This document shows positions 30,587-40,877 of a stretch of 64,000 bases of DNA, piece by piece. Within the stretch, counting starts at the first letter, position 1. Every line of letters begins with the position of its first letter. A model generated the notes under the pieces. The model did no database searches. It was not told where the DNA came from and saw only the letters and a list, made by a program, of their open reading frames with translations. Origin of the DNA: Planctomycetota bacterium. Its GTDB lineage: Bacteria; Planctomycetota; Phycisphaerae; WQYP01. The stretch spans positions 93,651-157,650 of the forward strand of contig JAJYDW010000001.1 in assembly GCA_021790385.1 (NCBI GenBank). The letters are read 5' to 3'. The translations under genes and the position numbers were made by a program.

Positions 30587-31386
30587 GCGGCAGTCCTCCG
30601 CAGGCCATTGAGGCGAAATTGAAGATCCGCACCGGTCAGGCGCGTTTGGAGATGGTAAAACACAATGACCGAACTAACGTGCCAGAGAAGATCAAAGGCC
30701 ATCCAGACAAAAAACCCGAGGCCCATTTTCAGAGCAGAACTGCGCAGCAGCAGTTGCAGACGCAGATCCGATACGCCGGCAAATGACGGGATAACCATAT
30801 CGGCCATCAGGCTTATGGTGGCTACGAGGCCAATATACACCATCAGAAAAGTTACCAGCAGAGTTAAAAAGTGTCGCCAGGCGCTGGAGGAAACCAAAGC
30901 CCCGATCAAGGGCCGGAAGATGTGTTTCCAGGAGATGGTTGGAGCATCGAGCAATGCTGGTGCCACCAAGGCACTTAACATGAATGCGGGTATGCCGGAT
31001 ACCAGCAGCAACCGGCATCCCCAGACCACCCAGACCGCCAGCGGCAGCCGGGCGATCAGGAGGGGAAACAGGCGTCGCTTTAATATGCGGGTATCATTTT
31101 TGCCGGTGATCGCCCAGCATACACGTTGCTGGATGACGGCCAGAACGCCCCAGCGCCAGGCCATGGCGGGCAGCAGAAGCCAGCAATAGAATGTGGCCGT
31201 GCTGGGTCGATGCCGGGCAATGTCGGCAATAATGGAGAGAATCAGCAGCGCCGTAGGGGCCACCGCCAGTGCGTATACGGGTATGACCCAGGCGGCGGAT
31301 GTGCGAATGAATTCCAAGCCGGAATCCAGACTGCCGGCAAAATCGTTATTGGATTGCAGATCCATGGATTGCTGGGGTGTGGGCAT
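30583..31386 (-). CDS. Multi-pass membrane protein of unknown function
   Basis: Several hydrophobic helices; stop/start overlap with 29720..30586. Confidence 0.6.
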   Translation of the reverse strand: MPTPQQSMDLQSNNDFAGSLDSGLEFIRTSAAWVIPVYALAVAPTALLILSIIADIARHRPSTATFYCWLLLPAMAWRWGVLAVIQQRVCWAITGKNDTRILKRRLFPLLIARLPLAVWVVWGCRLLLVSGIPAFMLSALVAPALLDAPTISWKHIFRPLIGALVSSSAWRHFLTLLVTFLMVYIGLVATISLMADMVIPSFAGVSDLRLQLLLRSSALKMGLGFFVWMAFDLLWHVSSVIVFYHLQTRLTGADLQFRLNGLRRTAA

Positions 31387-31389
31387 AAA

Positions 31390-31680
31390 TCAACTCCGCA
31401 ATCCAAGCTCAAAGATCAGCGCCAGCAAGCCCAGATAAATTAGCAGGACGCACAGCGGACTTAAGAGTGTGGCCAGAACCAGCCAGATGCGGTCCGGCCA
31501 CCAATGGATTTTGTTTTGCTGGGCGCGCCGGGCCTGGAGAATCCGCAGGCCTTCGCGCGAATAGTTGACGCCTTCGTAACGGGTAGAACATTCTTCACAA
31601 ATGGGCTGCCCGGTGATGACACAAACACCGATCGCCGGACGATCCGGATGATTCTGGCAAAATGTTTTCTTTAACGCCAT
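31390..31680 (-). CDS. Small B-box-type zinc-binding membrane protein
   Basis: CQNHPDRPAIGVCVITGQPICEECSTRYEGVNYSREGL followed by one TM helix. Confidence 0.6.
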   Translation of the reverse strand: MALKKTFCQNHPDRPAIGVCVITGQPICEECSTRYEGVNYSREGLRILQARRAQQNKIHWWPDRIWLVLATLLSPLCVLLIYLGLLALIFELGLRS

Positions 31681-31932
31681 ACTCTTTGCACTCTACACTT
31701 TGTAATGCGTACAGGAAAACGGTGGAGACATCATACCACTGGTTTTGGCATTGGCGTAGGGGTACGGGCCTGGCTGGCCGGGGGTAACGGGCTGCGGGAA
31801 GGCGATTGCGATTCGCCGCGGCAATGGAGGTATCGTCGGAAAGTGCAGTCTGTGGCACTTTACTTAATCGGCGGCTAAATCCATGATCGAGCACATCGTT
31901 AATGTTCGCCGCAGCTGGAGGGACCCAGTCGG

Positions 31933-32514
31933 CTACGATGGGACTTGTGTGGGTTCCGCGGCCGGGCTATCGGTAGTTTGGAGAGGTGCATCGGCGGACT
32001 GTGTAGGACTGGCTGCGTCCGCATCAGCGTTTGTAGCGGCGGGGGCCGCCAGGGCGGATTGAACTTCGCGGGTCTGCGTGGCTATTTGCGTTACCAACCG
32101 CTGGAATTTTGCCGGCCCCATACTGCCGCGCAGATGCACTTTTATTCCGGCGCGGACAATCAGCAGGTGCTGCCGGCCTTTATACAGGGTGATGCCAATC
32201 AGCACCAACATTCCCACAGCGCAAACCAGCAGAATAGTGCCGAATACCAGGCTGGGAACACCACCGGCCGCACGATGGGCGAGAGTTGCTATCCCTCCGA
32301 TGAAACAGCCCAGGAAAAGCAGAGAAAAAACCGTTAATTGCCCGCCTGCCAGGCGCTTCCAGTACAGCACATATTCCACCTGATCGAACGGAATTCGACG
32401 GATGCGGTCGTTGTTGAAAAATTGATGCTCCAGTACTACCAGCTCATGATCCATAATCAGAGTGGTGCGACGATCTAAAAAGGTGGAGAATCGAAAAAGC
32501 TCTTGCCCGGCCAT
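31933..32514 (-). CDS. Two-TM membrane protein, possibly PH-like
   Basis: DRRTTLIMDHELVVLEHQFFNNDRIRRIPFDQVEYVLYWKR, two TM helices, low-complexity Ala/Pro tail. Start at MAGQEL. Confidence 0.5.
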   Translation of the reverse strand: MAGQELFRFSTFLDRRTTLIMDHELVVLEHQFFNNDRIRRIPFDQVEYVLYWKRLAGGQLTVFSLLFLGCFIGGIATLAHRAAGGVPSLVFGTILLVCAVGMLVLIGITLYKGRQHLLIVRAGIKVHLRGSMGPAKFQRLVTQIATQTREVQSALAAPAATNADADAASPTQSADAPLQTTDSPAAEPTQVPS

Positions 32515-32539
32515 AGTAAAAAGCCTCGAAAACCTGTGA

Positions 32540-33199
32540 TTACAATGAAGCATAAAAATGGCGACGTAAAATCAGCACCACCAGCACCAACACCAGGAGG
32601 AGCCAGCCGGCCAGCACCAGCGAAAGTAAGATGGTATCGATGAGGATGCGCCATTTGCCAACCAACGCACGGTAGAGCACGTTTTGCCGCCGCAAATCAG
32701 CTATTTTGCCGCATTGTATGTAGCCATAGATCGCCGCAACCGGGAACAACGCCAGCACCAATCCATTGACATAAGGAATAAGCAAGGACCAGAAGATATT
32801 TCTAACTACGCGATCGGGGCGCGGTAGAAATTGGCCGGCGATGTCATCCACGGCCTTTTTGCCGGCACTGGTTTCCAGATACTGGGCGCTGTAAGTTTTT
32901 CCCTTGATTTCCACCGCACATAACGCGCAGATAAAGTTGCCGGTGCCCTGGCATACCGTAACTGCTCTTTTCTGCGGGTGGTAAACGCAGGTGGCGTGTT
33001 CACTAAGTGCCAATTCCGGGCGGTGGATGACCGGCGCAACAGGATTAAACAGCTCTGCGCTGACCTGCATGCGGCAGCGAATGCAATGAAAGGTTGCATT
33101 GGCCGCAGCAACCATGGTTCCGGAGCAACCAGGGCATGGAACAACGCGATTGGCAACATCGGCCTGAAGGGGTACCGGGCTGGTGGTTGACACAGTCAT
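32540..33199 (-). CDS. B-box-like zinc-binding membrane protein
   Basis: CPGCSGTMVAAANATFHCIRCRM, then ATCVYHPQKRAVTVCQGTGNFICALCAVEIKGKTY, then TM helices. Confidence 0.55.
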   Translation of the reverse strand: MTVSTTSPVPLQADVANRVVPCPGCSGTMVAAANATFHCIRCRMQVSAELFNPVAPVIHRPELALSEHATCVYHPQKRAVTVCQGTGNFICALCAVEIKGKTYSAQYLETSAGKKAVDDIAGQFLPRPDRVVRNIFWSLLIPYVNGLVLALFPVAAIYGYIQCGKIADLRRQNVLYRALVGKWRILIDTILLSLVLAGWLLLVLVLVVLILRRHFYASL

Positions 33200-33957
33200 A
33201 ACTTATCCCCTTTCCATCCATCCTGTAGAATCAGCGCGATATTCAAAACCGTCTGCTCATCGCTAAGATTATAATGGCTTTCATCCAGGCCGAGGCGGCT
33301 GCGGCAATGGGCCGCCATATCCGCAAACATGCGTTCGCGGGTTGATGGCTGGAGCTGGTCCCGTCGCAGCGTGAGGTCCATGATTAAATCGCGTTCTTCC
33401 CGCCCGATACGGGCTATGATTCGTGAGCACAGAACACGGTCGCTGCGAAAACTGTTGTGGCGGGCTTCGCGGCGGACAACAGATTTAGGCAGGCTCGTCT
33501 GGCGATAGCGCACCACAATGGTGTTGGCGGCCATATCTCCCAGCCGCCGGTGGTAAGGATCCATCAATGCCACCACGCCACCAAGAAACATAAGTATCGG
33601 CAGCATATCGACCATGCGCACCAGATTGCGAATGGCAACAGCCGAGGTTGTCAATCGGCCGCCGGAGGCATCGATGGTCCGGATTTTCATCGCCCGTTTG
33701 CCGGGTGTCTGGCCCGACCATAGCGATTCAAAGAAAATGAAATACCCCAGCATGGTGGCAAACACCGCCAGTAGAATTATCACGATGCTCAGGACGCTGG
33801 GGGCAAGCAAGGCGACCAGAATTACCGCCAACATAAATGCCGCCATGATCATTGCGTCAATCAGGTACGCTATGGCCCGGGTAAACAGGCCCGCCAACTG
33901 ATAACTCAAGGTTACCTGTTCGGGGGTAGTAAGCAAATATCGCGGCATAATATCCAC
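33196..33957 (-). CDS. RDD family membrane protein
   Basis: LAGLFTRAIAYLIDAMIMAAFMLAV, GQTPGKRAMKIRTIDASGGRLT, GDMAANTIVVR. Confidence 0.88.
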   Translation of the reverse strand: MDIMPRYLLTTPEQVTLSYQLAGLFTRAIAYLIDAMIMAAFMLAVILVALLAPSVLSIVIILLAVFATMLGYFIFFESLWSGQTPGKRAMKIRTIDASGGRLTTSAVAIRNLVRMVDMLPILMFLGGVVALMDPYHRRLGDMAANTIVVRYRQTSLPKSVVRREARHNSFRSDRVLCSRIIARIGREERDLIMDLTLRRDQLQPSTRERMFADMAAHCRSRLGLDESHYNLSDEQTVLNIALILQDGWKGDKL

Positions 33958-34102
33958 CCATGGACGTCAGTTGTTTTATTCCGGCCGGTTGATAAGCGGC
34001 GGGAACCGGACGCACTTTTACCCGGCACCAGGGGCAGCTATCTCGGAAGCCCCGGCAGCCTGGTGATGCGAACTGTCGGGCTGCGGCCAGCGATGGTCAG
34101 CC

Positions 34103-34819
34103 TTAGCCATGGATCACGATCACCCGTGTTCCGCAGATTCTGTCATGCAGGGTTCGCTGCATGCGGGTGTCTACCAAGGCCGCAATGCCGTCCGCCAGCA
34201 GCCATGCGCTAGCCAGAAACGATCCGACGAGAGCGATCTGGTAGTTTTTCATAATGGCTCCGAGAAGCAAAGCTGGAATAGTAAGAATATTGCCAAATAA
34301 GTACGCCATGGCCCGGGCAAAGGCCTGGGGTTTGGACACCGGCGTGCCATCCAGGTTGACGACGCGCAGGTTCCCAACCATTTTTCCCAGCGATTGCCCC
34401 TTCCATCCATGGAGCAAACCGAAATAAAGGATGGCGGCCGCCATCGCGATAGCCGACGCCACACTTTGGTTGAACAGCACTTGCGTATTGCCCATGGGCG
34501 TGCCAAACTGTACTCCGCATAAATAATTCAGGAGCATGCTGAACACGCCAAGTAGAATTCCGTCAACAAGAAAAATGCACCCGGAGCGCCGCCAGACTCC
34601 AGGGCGGATCATGGCACCAGGGACGTCGGCCCCTGTGAGCAGGCGATCCAGCAGAACCTGCTTGCCTTCTGCGCTGACCAACTGCCCCTGAAACATGATC
34701 AACTCATCTTCCGGGAACCATTTGTGGGTAACGCCGCACTGCGCCATGCCCGGCCCCGGCCCTGCCGAGGGAGCAGACGAAGGTGCCGCAGACGATTGGC
34801 TATAGGGATTATCAGCCAT
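34103..34819 (-). CDS. RDD family protein with N-terminal GYF_2-like segment
   Basis: C-terminal RDD: RRSGCIFLVDGILLGVFSMLLNYL, GQSLGKMVGNLRVVNLDG, LHDRICGTRVIV. Start at MADNPYSQ. Confidence 0.75.
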   Translation of the reverse strand: MADNPYSQSSAAPSSAPSAGPGPGMAQCGVTHKWFPEDELIMFQGQLVSAEGKQVLLDRLLTGADVPGAMIRPGVWRRSGCIFLVDGILLGVFSMLLNYLCGVQFGTPMGNTQVLFNQSVASAIAMAAAILYFGLLHGWKGQSLGKMVGNLRVVNLDGTPVSKPQAFARAMAYLFGNILTIPALLLGAIMKNYQIALVGSFLASAWLLADGIAALVDTRMQRTLHDRICGTRVIVIHG

Positions 34820-35186
34820 GATGATTCTCCAACGAAATTTGATATCTGTGGGGTGCTGGCGGCATTTTGGCCAGTTCAGCCCACCCGCCACGATTAAGCA
34901 ATGGGGTTATAGTATTCCGCTGCCGCAGTAAAGTAAAGACAAAAGTTGGGTGTATATTAAATTGACCATATCCACGACGTGGGCGGCGAGGCAAATTAAA
35001 GATTCCAAACCCCTTTTTCCAATCTGGTACAATTGGTGGTAACATAAACGCAGGGTAGAAGTTGAAACGGGGTATCAAAGAATCGGCGGCGTAAAATGAT
35101 TTTGCAGGATGCAGGCCAGGGCCTTGAGCGCCGGCCCAAGACGGTACGTGTGTTGTGCGGCAATGTGGCATTGCCAGATTGGTGGG

Positions 35187-35780
35187 ATGGTGCGTGTGCT
35201 TGAGCCAAAAACTTTTCCCGGCTTGCTGGACTCCAAGGTGGTAAGCCGCGGCACGATGGAAGAACATTACAAGCTTTATTTGTCGCACGTGCAAAAGGGG
35301 CAGGACCTTACCGAGCGACTTACGCAAATACAATGCACACGCAGCACGGCGCAAGCCACCGAAATTGCCAATCTCAAGGGCGATCTGACATTTGTGCTTT
35401 CGGCCGTACGGAACCATGAAATTTATTTTGATATTCTCGCAGCGCAGGGCACACCGCCCACGGGTAAGCTGCTGGAGGCGATCTGCGCCTGCTTTGGAAA
35501 TCTGGATAATTATCTGAAGGACCTGCGGCAAACCGCCCGCACGTGCCGCGGCTGGACCTGGACGATGCTGGATGAATGTACCGGGCGTTTGTGGAACCTG
35601 CCCAGCCAGCAGATGGCCAGCGGACCGCTGTGGAAAGCACGGCCGCTGCTGGCGGTGGATTTATTTGAGCACGCGTTTTTCGGCGATTACGGCCTGCATC
35701 GGATGGATTACATTGATGCCGTTATGACTCACCTGAACTTTAAACCGGTGGAATCGCGTTATTTAGGCGTCGCCGGTTGA
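35187..35780 (+). CDS. Divergent Fe/Mn superoxide dismutase-like protein
   Basis: EEHYKLYLSHV, VRNHEIYFDIL, LLAVDLFEHAFFGDYGLHRMDYIDAVMTHLNF: the four metal-ligand positions (H, H, D, H) appear retained. Confidence 0.65.
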   Translation: MVRVLEPKTFPGLLDSKVVSRGTMEEHYKLYLSHVQKGQDLTERLTQIQCTRSTAQATEIANLKGDLTFVLSAVRNHEIYFDILAAQGTPPTGKLLEAICACFGNLDNYLKDLRQTARTCRGWTWTMLDECTGRLWNLPSQQMASGPLWKARPLLAVDLFEHAFFGDYGLHRMDYIDAVMTHLNFKPVESRYLGVAG

Positions 35781-37723
35781 AGGACGGCTTCGGCGGCCTT
35801 TACCAAGGCAGCAGATGGAACAAAGGTCCAATTCTGGCGGGTACCGGTGGCTGTATACACCGCGCGCCAGGTGGGTTTCGATTTACTTTTTCTGGGTTTG
35901 GCAACGGGGGGCCACAGGTTCAGTTGTGCCTGAATCAGAATGGGCTTTTGTGGGCCGACCATGGGCATCTGCATTTTTCCAACCGCCTTGGGGACCGGCT
36001 TGGACGTCTGTGATATCGTCAGGGCGATATGAATGACGCCGGGATTGGGTGTAGGCGGTTGGAGGCTGATCCAGCGTTTGGCACGTAAACGGGCGAATTG
36101 CGCCGCGAGTGTGGCAATGTTTTGGGATTCGGCAGGAGTTGCCGCGACGCCCAGCAGCTTGCCCGGCGTCCACTTGCCGCCATGCTGCACGAAAGTGGCT
36201 TGATCGGCGGGGTGGCGGCGGCCAACAACAAGCGATTGAATGGAGGCCGCGGCAATGTCGGCAATTTTCAGGCTTCTTAGTGCGGTAGCTTGGGGTAAAA
36301 AGGCGCTTGTTTTCCAGGAATGCACCAAAAATACACTGGGCCAGGAGGGCCTTTTCATCGGCAGCAAACCGCTTTTTTGCCGCTTGCCAATGAGGATATG
36401 GCAGGGATGAATGCGTCCCGGAATTTGCAGATCCAGCGAGGCCAGCGGAGGCTCAAGCCCTAAGCCGGCTAAATTGATTTTGGAATCCAGAAAGGAGGTA
36501 GCCCGCAGCTTGGACAGGGCTTTGGTCATGGCGGCGAGAGCCTTGGCGGAAGCGGCCAGCAAAGGCCCACCGGCAAATTGCGTGGAGGTGGTTCCCATGC
36601 GCCAATGGTGTGTGGCCGATTGCATCAAGTACAGGTGGGGAAACATGGCCGGTGCTATTTTCGGAGAAATCACGCCGGCTCTACGTGTGATGACGATGCG
36701 GTCGGCTTTGGAGACCGCGGCCCGGGTAAGGGCGTGATCGCGTAACTGACTTAATGTTTTCACCAGATGATTCATGGAAACGGTGCTGAGCACGGCTGTG
36801 CCCGGGTCCTGATTACTGCTGACGTAAACATGGCCGCGGGTTAAATCGGTGTAGCGGCCGAATGTTACCACGAGGGGCTGCGGTTGGGCGACAGGCATGG
36901 TCATACCAGGCATGGTGGTGGGCGGCTTGGCCGGCGCGGCAAATTGCACTTGTGCGGTGGCCACCGGATGGGTCAGGCCCGCGGTGTTGGCGGGGACGGT
37001 GGAAAATCGGTGAGCGTGAAGACTTTGGAGATTGCTAAGCCAATTGCTTACGGCCACGGGCCGGGCGGGGCAATGCACGGGCTGGGTGATGATCCATTTG
37101 CCCTGGAGTTTTTGCAGATGAATGAGCTGCGGGCCTTGGCGCAGGGTAATTCCTGTAACGGTCTTGATATGAAAGCGGGTGAGGTTGCGATCGCGAAAAC
37201 GGGCAATGGGCTGGGAAAGGCGGGAAAACCATCCGGCGTGAACCACATAGGCCCAGTGCGGCTTACCGCTGGGCTGAACGTAAAGCCGGCCATTGACCAG
37301 GTGCCGGCCGATGTTGAGGCTGAACTTGTGGCCGGTGTTGTCGGTGATGGTTACCACGGCGTGGGGTGGAGCCAGGCCGAGGGCCGGGAGGGAATGCGGG
37401 CCGGTATGCTGGACCGCCAGGCGGTATTTGTATTTCAGTTGGCGCAGGGTATCGCCGATATCGCCGATTTTGAAATCGCGACCCCATACTGAAATTGGCC
37501 GGGCGATTTTCCAGTGTGTGCCGACACGGACAAACTCCCGCACAGGTTTGGCGGAAGGAGCATAGGTGATTTTGGCCATGGTAAACGGGGCGGGATTGAA
37601 AACCAGGCCGGCGGTAGCCGTATGCCGGCGCGGCGCGGGCCGGCTTGACATATAAACGACGATACCTGCCAGAACGACCAGAATGAGCAGTGCCGCAGTG
37701 GTCAGACGAAAATTCATGTGCAA
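35759..37723 (-). CDS. DUF4340 domain protein
   Basis: N-terminal TM anchor then repeated APSAKPVREFVRVGTHWKIARPI / GRHLVNGRLYVQPSGKPHWAYVV; adjacency to Gld-like ABC genes. Confidence 0.75.
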   Translation of the reverse strand: MHMNFRLTTAALLILVVLAGIVVYMSSRPAPRRHTATAGLVFNPAPFTMAKITYAPSAKPVREFVRVGTHWKIARPISVWGRDFKIGDIGDTLRQLKYKYRLAVQHTGPHSLPALGLAPPHAVVTITDNTGHKFSLNIGRHLVNGRLYVQPSGKPHWAYVVHAGWFSRLSQPIARFRDRNLTRFHIKTVTGITLRQGPQLIHLQKLQGKWIITQPVHCPARPVAVSNWLSNLQSLHAHRFSTVPANTAGLTHPVATAQVQFAAPAKPPTTMPGMTMPVAQPQPLVVTFGRYTDLTRGHVYVSSNQDPGTAVLSTVSMNHLVKTLSQLRDHALTRAAVSKADRIVITRRAGVISPKIAPAMFPHLYLMQSATHHWRMGTTSTQFAGGPLLAASAKALAAMTKALSKLRATSFLDSKINLAGLGLEPPLASLDLQIPGRIHPCHILIGKRQKSGLLPMKRPSWPSVFLVHSWKTSAFLPQATALRSLKIADIAAASIQSLVVGRRHPADQATFVQHGGKWTPGKLLGVAATPAESQNIATLAAQFARLRAKRWISLQPPTPNPGVIHIALTISQTSKPVPKAVGKMQMPMVGPQKPILIQAQLNLWPPVAKPRKSKSKPTWRAVYTATGTRQNWTFVPSAALVKAAEAVLQPATPK

Positions 37724-37837
37724 GTTTCCTTTACCAACAACTGATGGGCAAAACCCCGCACTCGCTGGTGCGGCCCGGTTTTTACCCGGAATGCCGGCTT
37801 TATTGCCTTTTGATGCCGGGCGATTTTACGTAGCGTG

Positions 37838-40003
37838 TTATACACGCCGCCGCACCAGAAATACCACAAAGCCCGCCACAATTACCAGGCAGGCCGGACC
37901 GATGAAACTCCATAGCCGGACCATGGTTTCTTCACTGGAGCCCATGCGGGCTATGCGGAGTGCCACCGTGGCCCGCGGGCTAACGGCAATCAGGTGCGAA
38001 TCGTGGGCCAACCAATACATGGCATTTACAAACAGTTCGGCATTGCCGGGATAATTGTAAACCCATCCCAATTGTCCGCCGGTAACATAAGGCTGTCCGC
38101 TTTCGAGTATCTGGTTGGAGGCAAAAAGTACATTACCAATGGCCACCACCCGTGTGGTACCCTTCTGGGCCATTACCGCCAGGGGTAAAGGTGCGGGTAG
38201 ATCGGTGCCGGGCTGAAAAACGGCCGGTCCCGTATAACCCGATGGCTGTCCCCATGTATCGACACCGGCGGAGGTTTGGACAATGACCTTGGCCATGGTG
38301 CCTTTGGGCAGATGGGCCAGAGGTTCAACTACGGTGGGTGCCAGCAGGTATTGATTGGGAGCCATCATCTGTCCGGCAAAGAGCGTGGCCAGGGATTCCA
38401 GCGGACGACCGATGATAGTGTTGGGGAACGTGCTGACCTGCACTTCCGGCATGGCCACATAGCCATGGCGTGATGTCTGGGTGCGCTGCACGATGCTGTA
38501 GGTGGGCCTGAAGCGAACGCCATAGCCGCCCAGAAGTCCCTTGAAGGGCAATTTGCCCTGAAAGCTCATCAACAACTGTTCGGGCATGGAACCAAGCAGG
38601 AACAGGGCATTGCCACCTTGAGCCAGATGCTGGCGCACTTTGGATTCCAGTTGTTCATTGATCATACCGGCCAGATAGGATTCCTGGCCGGGCGGCGGCA
38701 ATTCCACCACCACCCAGATGACGCCTTTGCCCATGGCTGGCGGCGGACCGGCGGGGCCTTGCTGTGGATTTACCGGCGTGGGCGACCACTGAAAAACCTT
38801 GAAATTGCTGCGTTTTAACTGGGCGGCAATGCGGCTGAACGGGCCGCCGGTGCTGATGAGATTGGTGGGACTGATGCTGACAAACACCACTTTGGTGCGG
38901 TGTTTTTGAATCATACCCAGAAGAGCGGAATTGACGGCCTGTTCGCCGTTAAATACATATTCAGGCCCCTGGCCCAGGCTGGCACTGCGCGGCTTAAAAA
39001 GCGAATAGCCCGGCAGCACCTTCAATTTTTCAGGCCCCATCACCAGCAGCGAATCCGGGGTTAATTCGTGCAGGATGGCTCCGGCTCGCAAGGGTTTGAT
39101 GGCAGTAATTTTTTGGCGATAGGCTCTTAATAAAGCGATTTCCTTGTGGTAGGCGGCGGTGCGGCCTTTCAGGTAGGCGGTAATAGCGGGGCCGAGCTGG
39201 ATATTGGTGGATTGCTCCAGTGCATCGGGCTTGCCCAGAGCGGATAGATTGGAGGCCAGCATATTGGCGGTATCGGAAAGCTCTTTGGATACGCGCGGCC
39301 AATCCGGCAAGGTTGAATGCATGGCCTTCTGGGCATGACGCCGGGTGCGGGCAATCTCGCGTGGCAAGCTGCCGTTGAAAACAGATTGTACGGATAAGGC
39401 CACCTGCTGCTGCTGGGCGGTAAGCCCCGGCTGTTGGGCCAGGCGGCCCCATCCGGCGGCCTCGGCGGCCAAAAACTTTTTGATTTGCAGGGCCAGCCGG
39501 GTAAATTGCCGGGCGGCCGCCTTATAGGGCGAAAATTCGCCCTTGAACCGGGACCGGATTTGTTCTTCCAGGGCTTTGCGGCCATGGGTGGTCTTGAACT
39601 CCCGCACGTAACTGGAATTGCGGCTGTATTCCTTGATGAGCTGCTGGACCTTGCGACCCTGCAAAAATTCAGTGATGCCGGACCGGCCTTGCGGCTGTCC
39701 CTGCGGATATAAATTGACCAGATAAATGCGTTTTTTCTGATGGTCCACCAGGGCCAGAAGTTTTTTGGTGCGCGGAGAAAGCGAATAAATTCCGCCCGTG
39801 GTCAGGTCTTTACGGTAGTTAAACCGCACCGAAAGCCAATCCAGGCAAACAACCATGGCCAGTACAATGATGATTAATATGGCGGTGTTGGCACCATACA
39901 ACCAGCGCTGTCGGCCGGAGACACTCACATCAATCTGGCCATCAAGCCCCCGTTTTTTTGGGGCTGCGGTGGGAAGGTCATCCTTATTTTCTGCTGCTGC
40001 CAT
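37838..40003 (-). CDS. GldG-like ABC-type transport auxiliary protein
   Basis: N-terminal TM, LSVRFNYRKDLTTGGIYSLSPRTKKLLALVDHQKKRIYLVNLY, C-terminal TM; gene order with permease and ATPase. Confidence 0.8.
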   Translation of the reverse strand: MAAAENKDDLPTAAPKKRGLDGQIDVSVSGRQRWLYGANTAILIIIVLAMVVCLDWLSVRFNYRKDLTTGGIYSLSPRTKKLLALVDHQKKRIYLVNLYPQGQPQGRSGITEFLQGRKVQQLIKEYSRNSSYVREFKTTHGRKALEEQIRSRFKGEFSPYKAAARQFTRLALQIKKFLAAEAAGWGRLAQQPGLTAQQQQVALSVQSVFNGSLPREIARTRRHAQKAMHSTLPDWPRVSKELSDTANMLASNLSALGKPDALEQSTNIQLGPAITAYLKGRTAAYHKEIALLRAYRQKITAIKPLRAGAILHELTPDSLLVMGPEKLKVLPGYSLFKPRSASLGQGPEYVFNGEQAVNSALLGMIQKHRTKVVFVSISPTNLISTGGPFSRIAAQLKRSNFKVFQWSPTPVNPQQGPAGPPPAMGKGVIWVVVELPPPGQESYLAGMINEQLESKVRQHLAQGGNALFLLGSMPEQLLMSFQGKLPFKGLLGGYGVRFRPTYSIVQRTQTSRHGYVAMPEVQVSTFPNTIIGRPLESLATLFAGQMMAPNQYLLAPTVVEPLAHLPKGTMAKVIVQTSAGVDTWGQPSGYTGPAVFQPGTDLPAPLPLAVMAQKGTTRVVAIGNVLFASNQILESGQPYVTGGQLGWVYNYPGNAELFVNAMYWLAHDSHLIAVSPRATVALRIARMGSSEETMVRLWSFIGPACLVIVAGFVVFLVRRRV

Positions 40004-40046
40004 GATTTTAGTTTCACTCCTGATGATCGCCTGTTGTGGCGGGCTG

Positions 40047-40796
40047 TTACCTCCAACGCCGGCTTTCCAGTACCACGTAGGTTAAAAAGAGAAACAAGCA
40101 GGTACCGGTTAAAAAATAAACGATATTTTGCGTGTCCACCACGCCCCGGGCGAAATTGGCCATGTGTGGTTCAATGGCCATATAACCCAGCACATGGCGG
40201 ATCTGGGTGGCCGCAAACCAGGAGGTAGGAACCAACTGCCGTACAAAGCCCACCAGAATGCCCAATGTCACCAGGGTTACGCAGGTGCTCATGGCGGCGA
40301 GAATCTGGTGTTCGGATAGAGCCGAGAAAAATACGCCGATGGCCACCATCATGGAACCCATAAGTAGCAAGCCCATATAACTGGTGAAGATGGGGTGAAA
40401 ATCGGGCCGGCCAAACGCCATCAGGGTGAGTACAAACACCACGCTGGAGGCAATGACCACACAATAAAAGCCCATCGCTCCGAGAAATTTACCCAGAATA
40501 ATTTCCATTTCCGCCAGCGGACTGGTGCGCAGAACTTCAATGCGCCCGGAACGGTATTCTTCCGCCAGCAGCGACATGGTGATAAACGGCACAATGAAAA
40601 TTAAAATTAAATGATTCCATGCAAACATTGGCTGGGGATTGGCCAGTTCGCCGGGAATAAACACCAGCATTGAAAATAACAGTCCTACAAAAAGCAGGTA
40701 CAAGACGAGCACAATGTAGGCCACGGGCGAATAGAACAGGCTTTTAAGTTCGCGCCCCGCCACCGCCATGATTCTTGACATAAACAGATGCTCCAT
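40047..40796 (-). CDS. ABC transporter permease, GldF-like
   Basis: MAVAGRELKSLFYSPVAYIVLVLYLLFVGLLFSM, TMSLLAEEYRSGRIEVLRTSPLAEMEIILGKFLGAM. Confidence 0.87.
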   Translation of the reverse strand: MEHLFMSRIMAVAGRELKSLFYSPVAYIVLVLYLLFVGLLFSMLVFIPGELANPQPMFAWNHLILIFIVPFITMSLLAEEYRSGRIEVLRTSPLAEMEIILGKFLGAMGFYCVVIASSVVFVLTLMAFGRPDFHPIFTSYMGLLLMGSMMVAIGVFFSALSEHQILAAMSTCVTLVTLGILVGFVRQLVPTSWFAATQIRHVLGYMAIEPHMANFARGVVDTQNIVYFLTGTCLFLFLTYVVLESRRWR

Positions 40797-40877
40797 TGAC
40801 TTAATTTCCGGGGGACCAGTTCGCGTCAAATGGCCTGGCGACGGATTTGGCATTCCCGGCGGCACGCGGCCAGGCCA

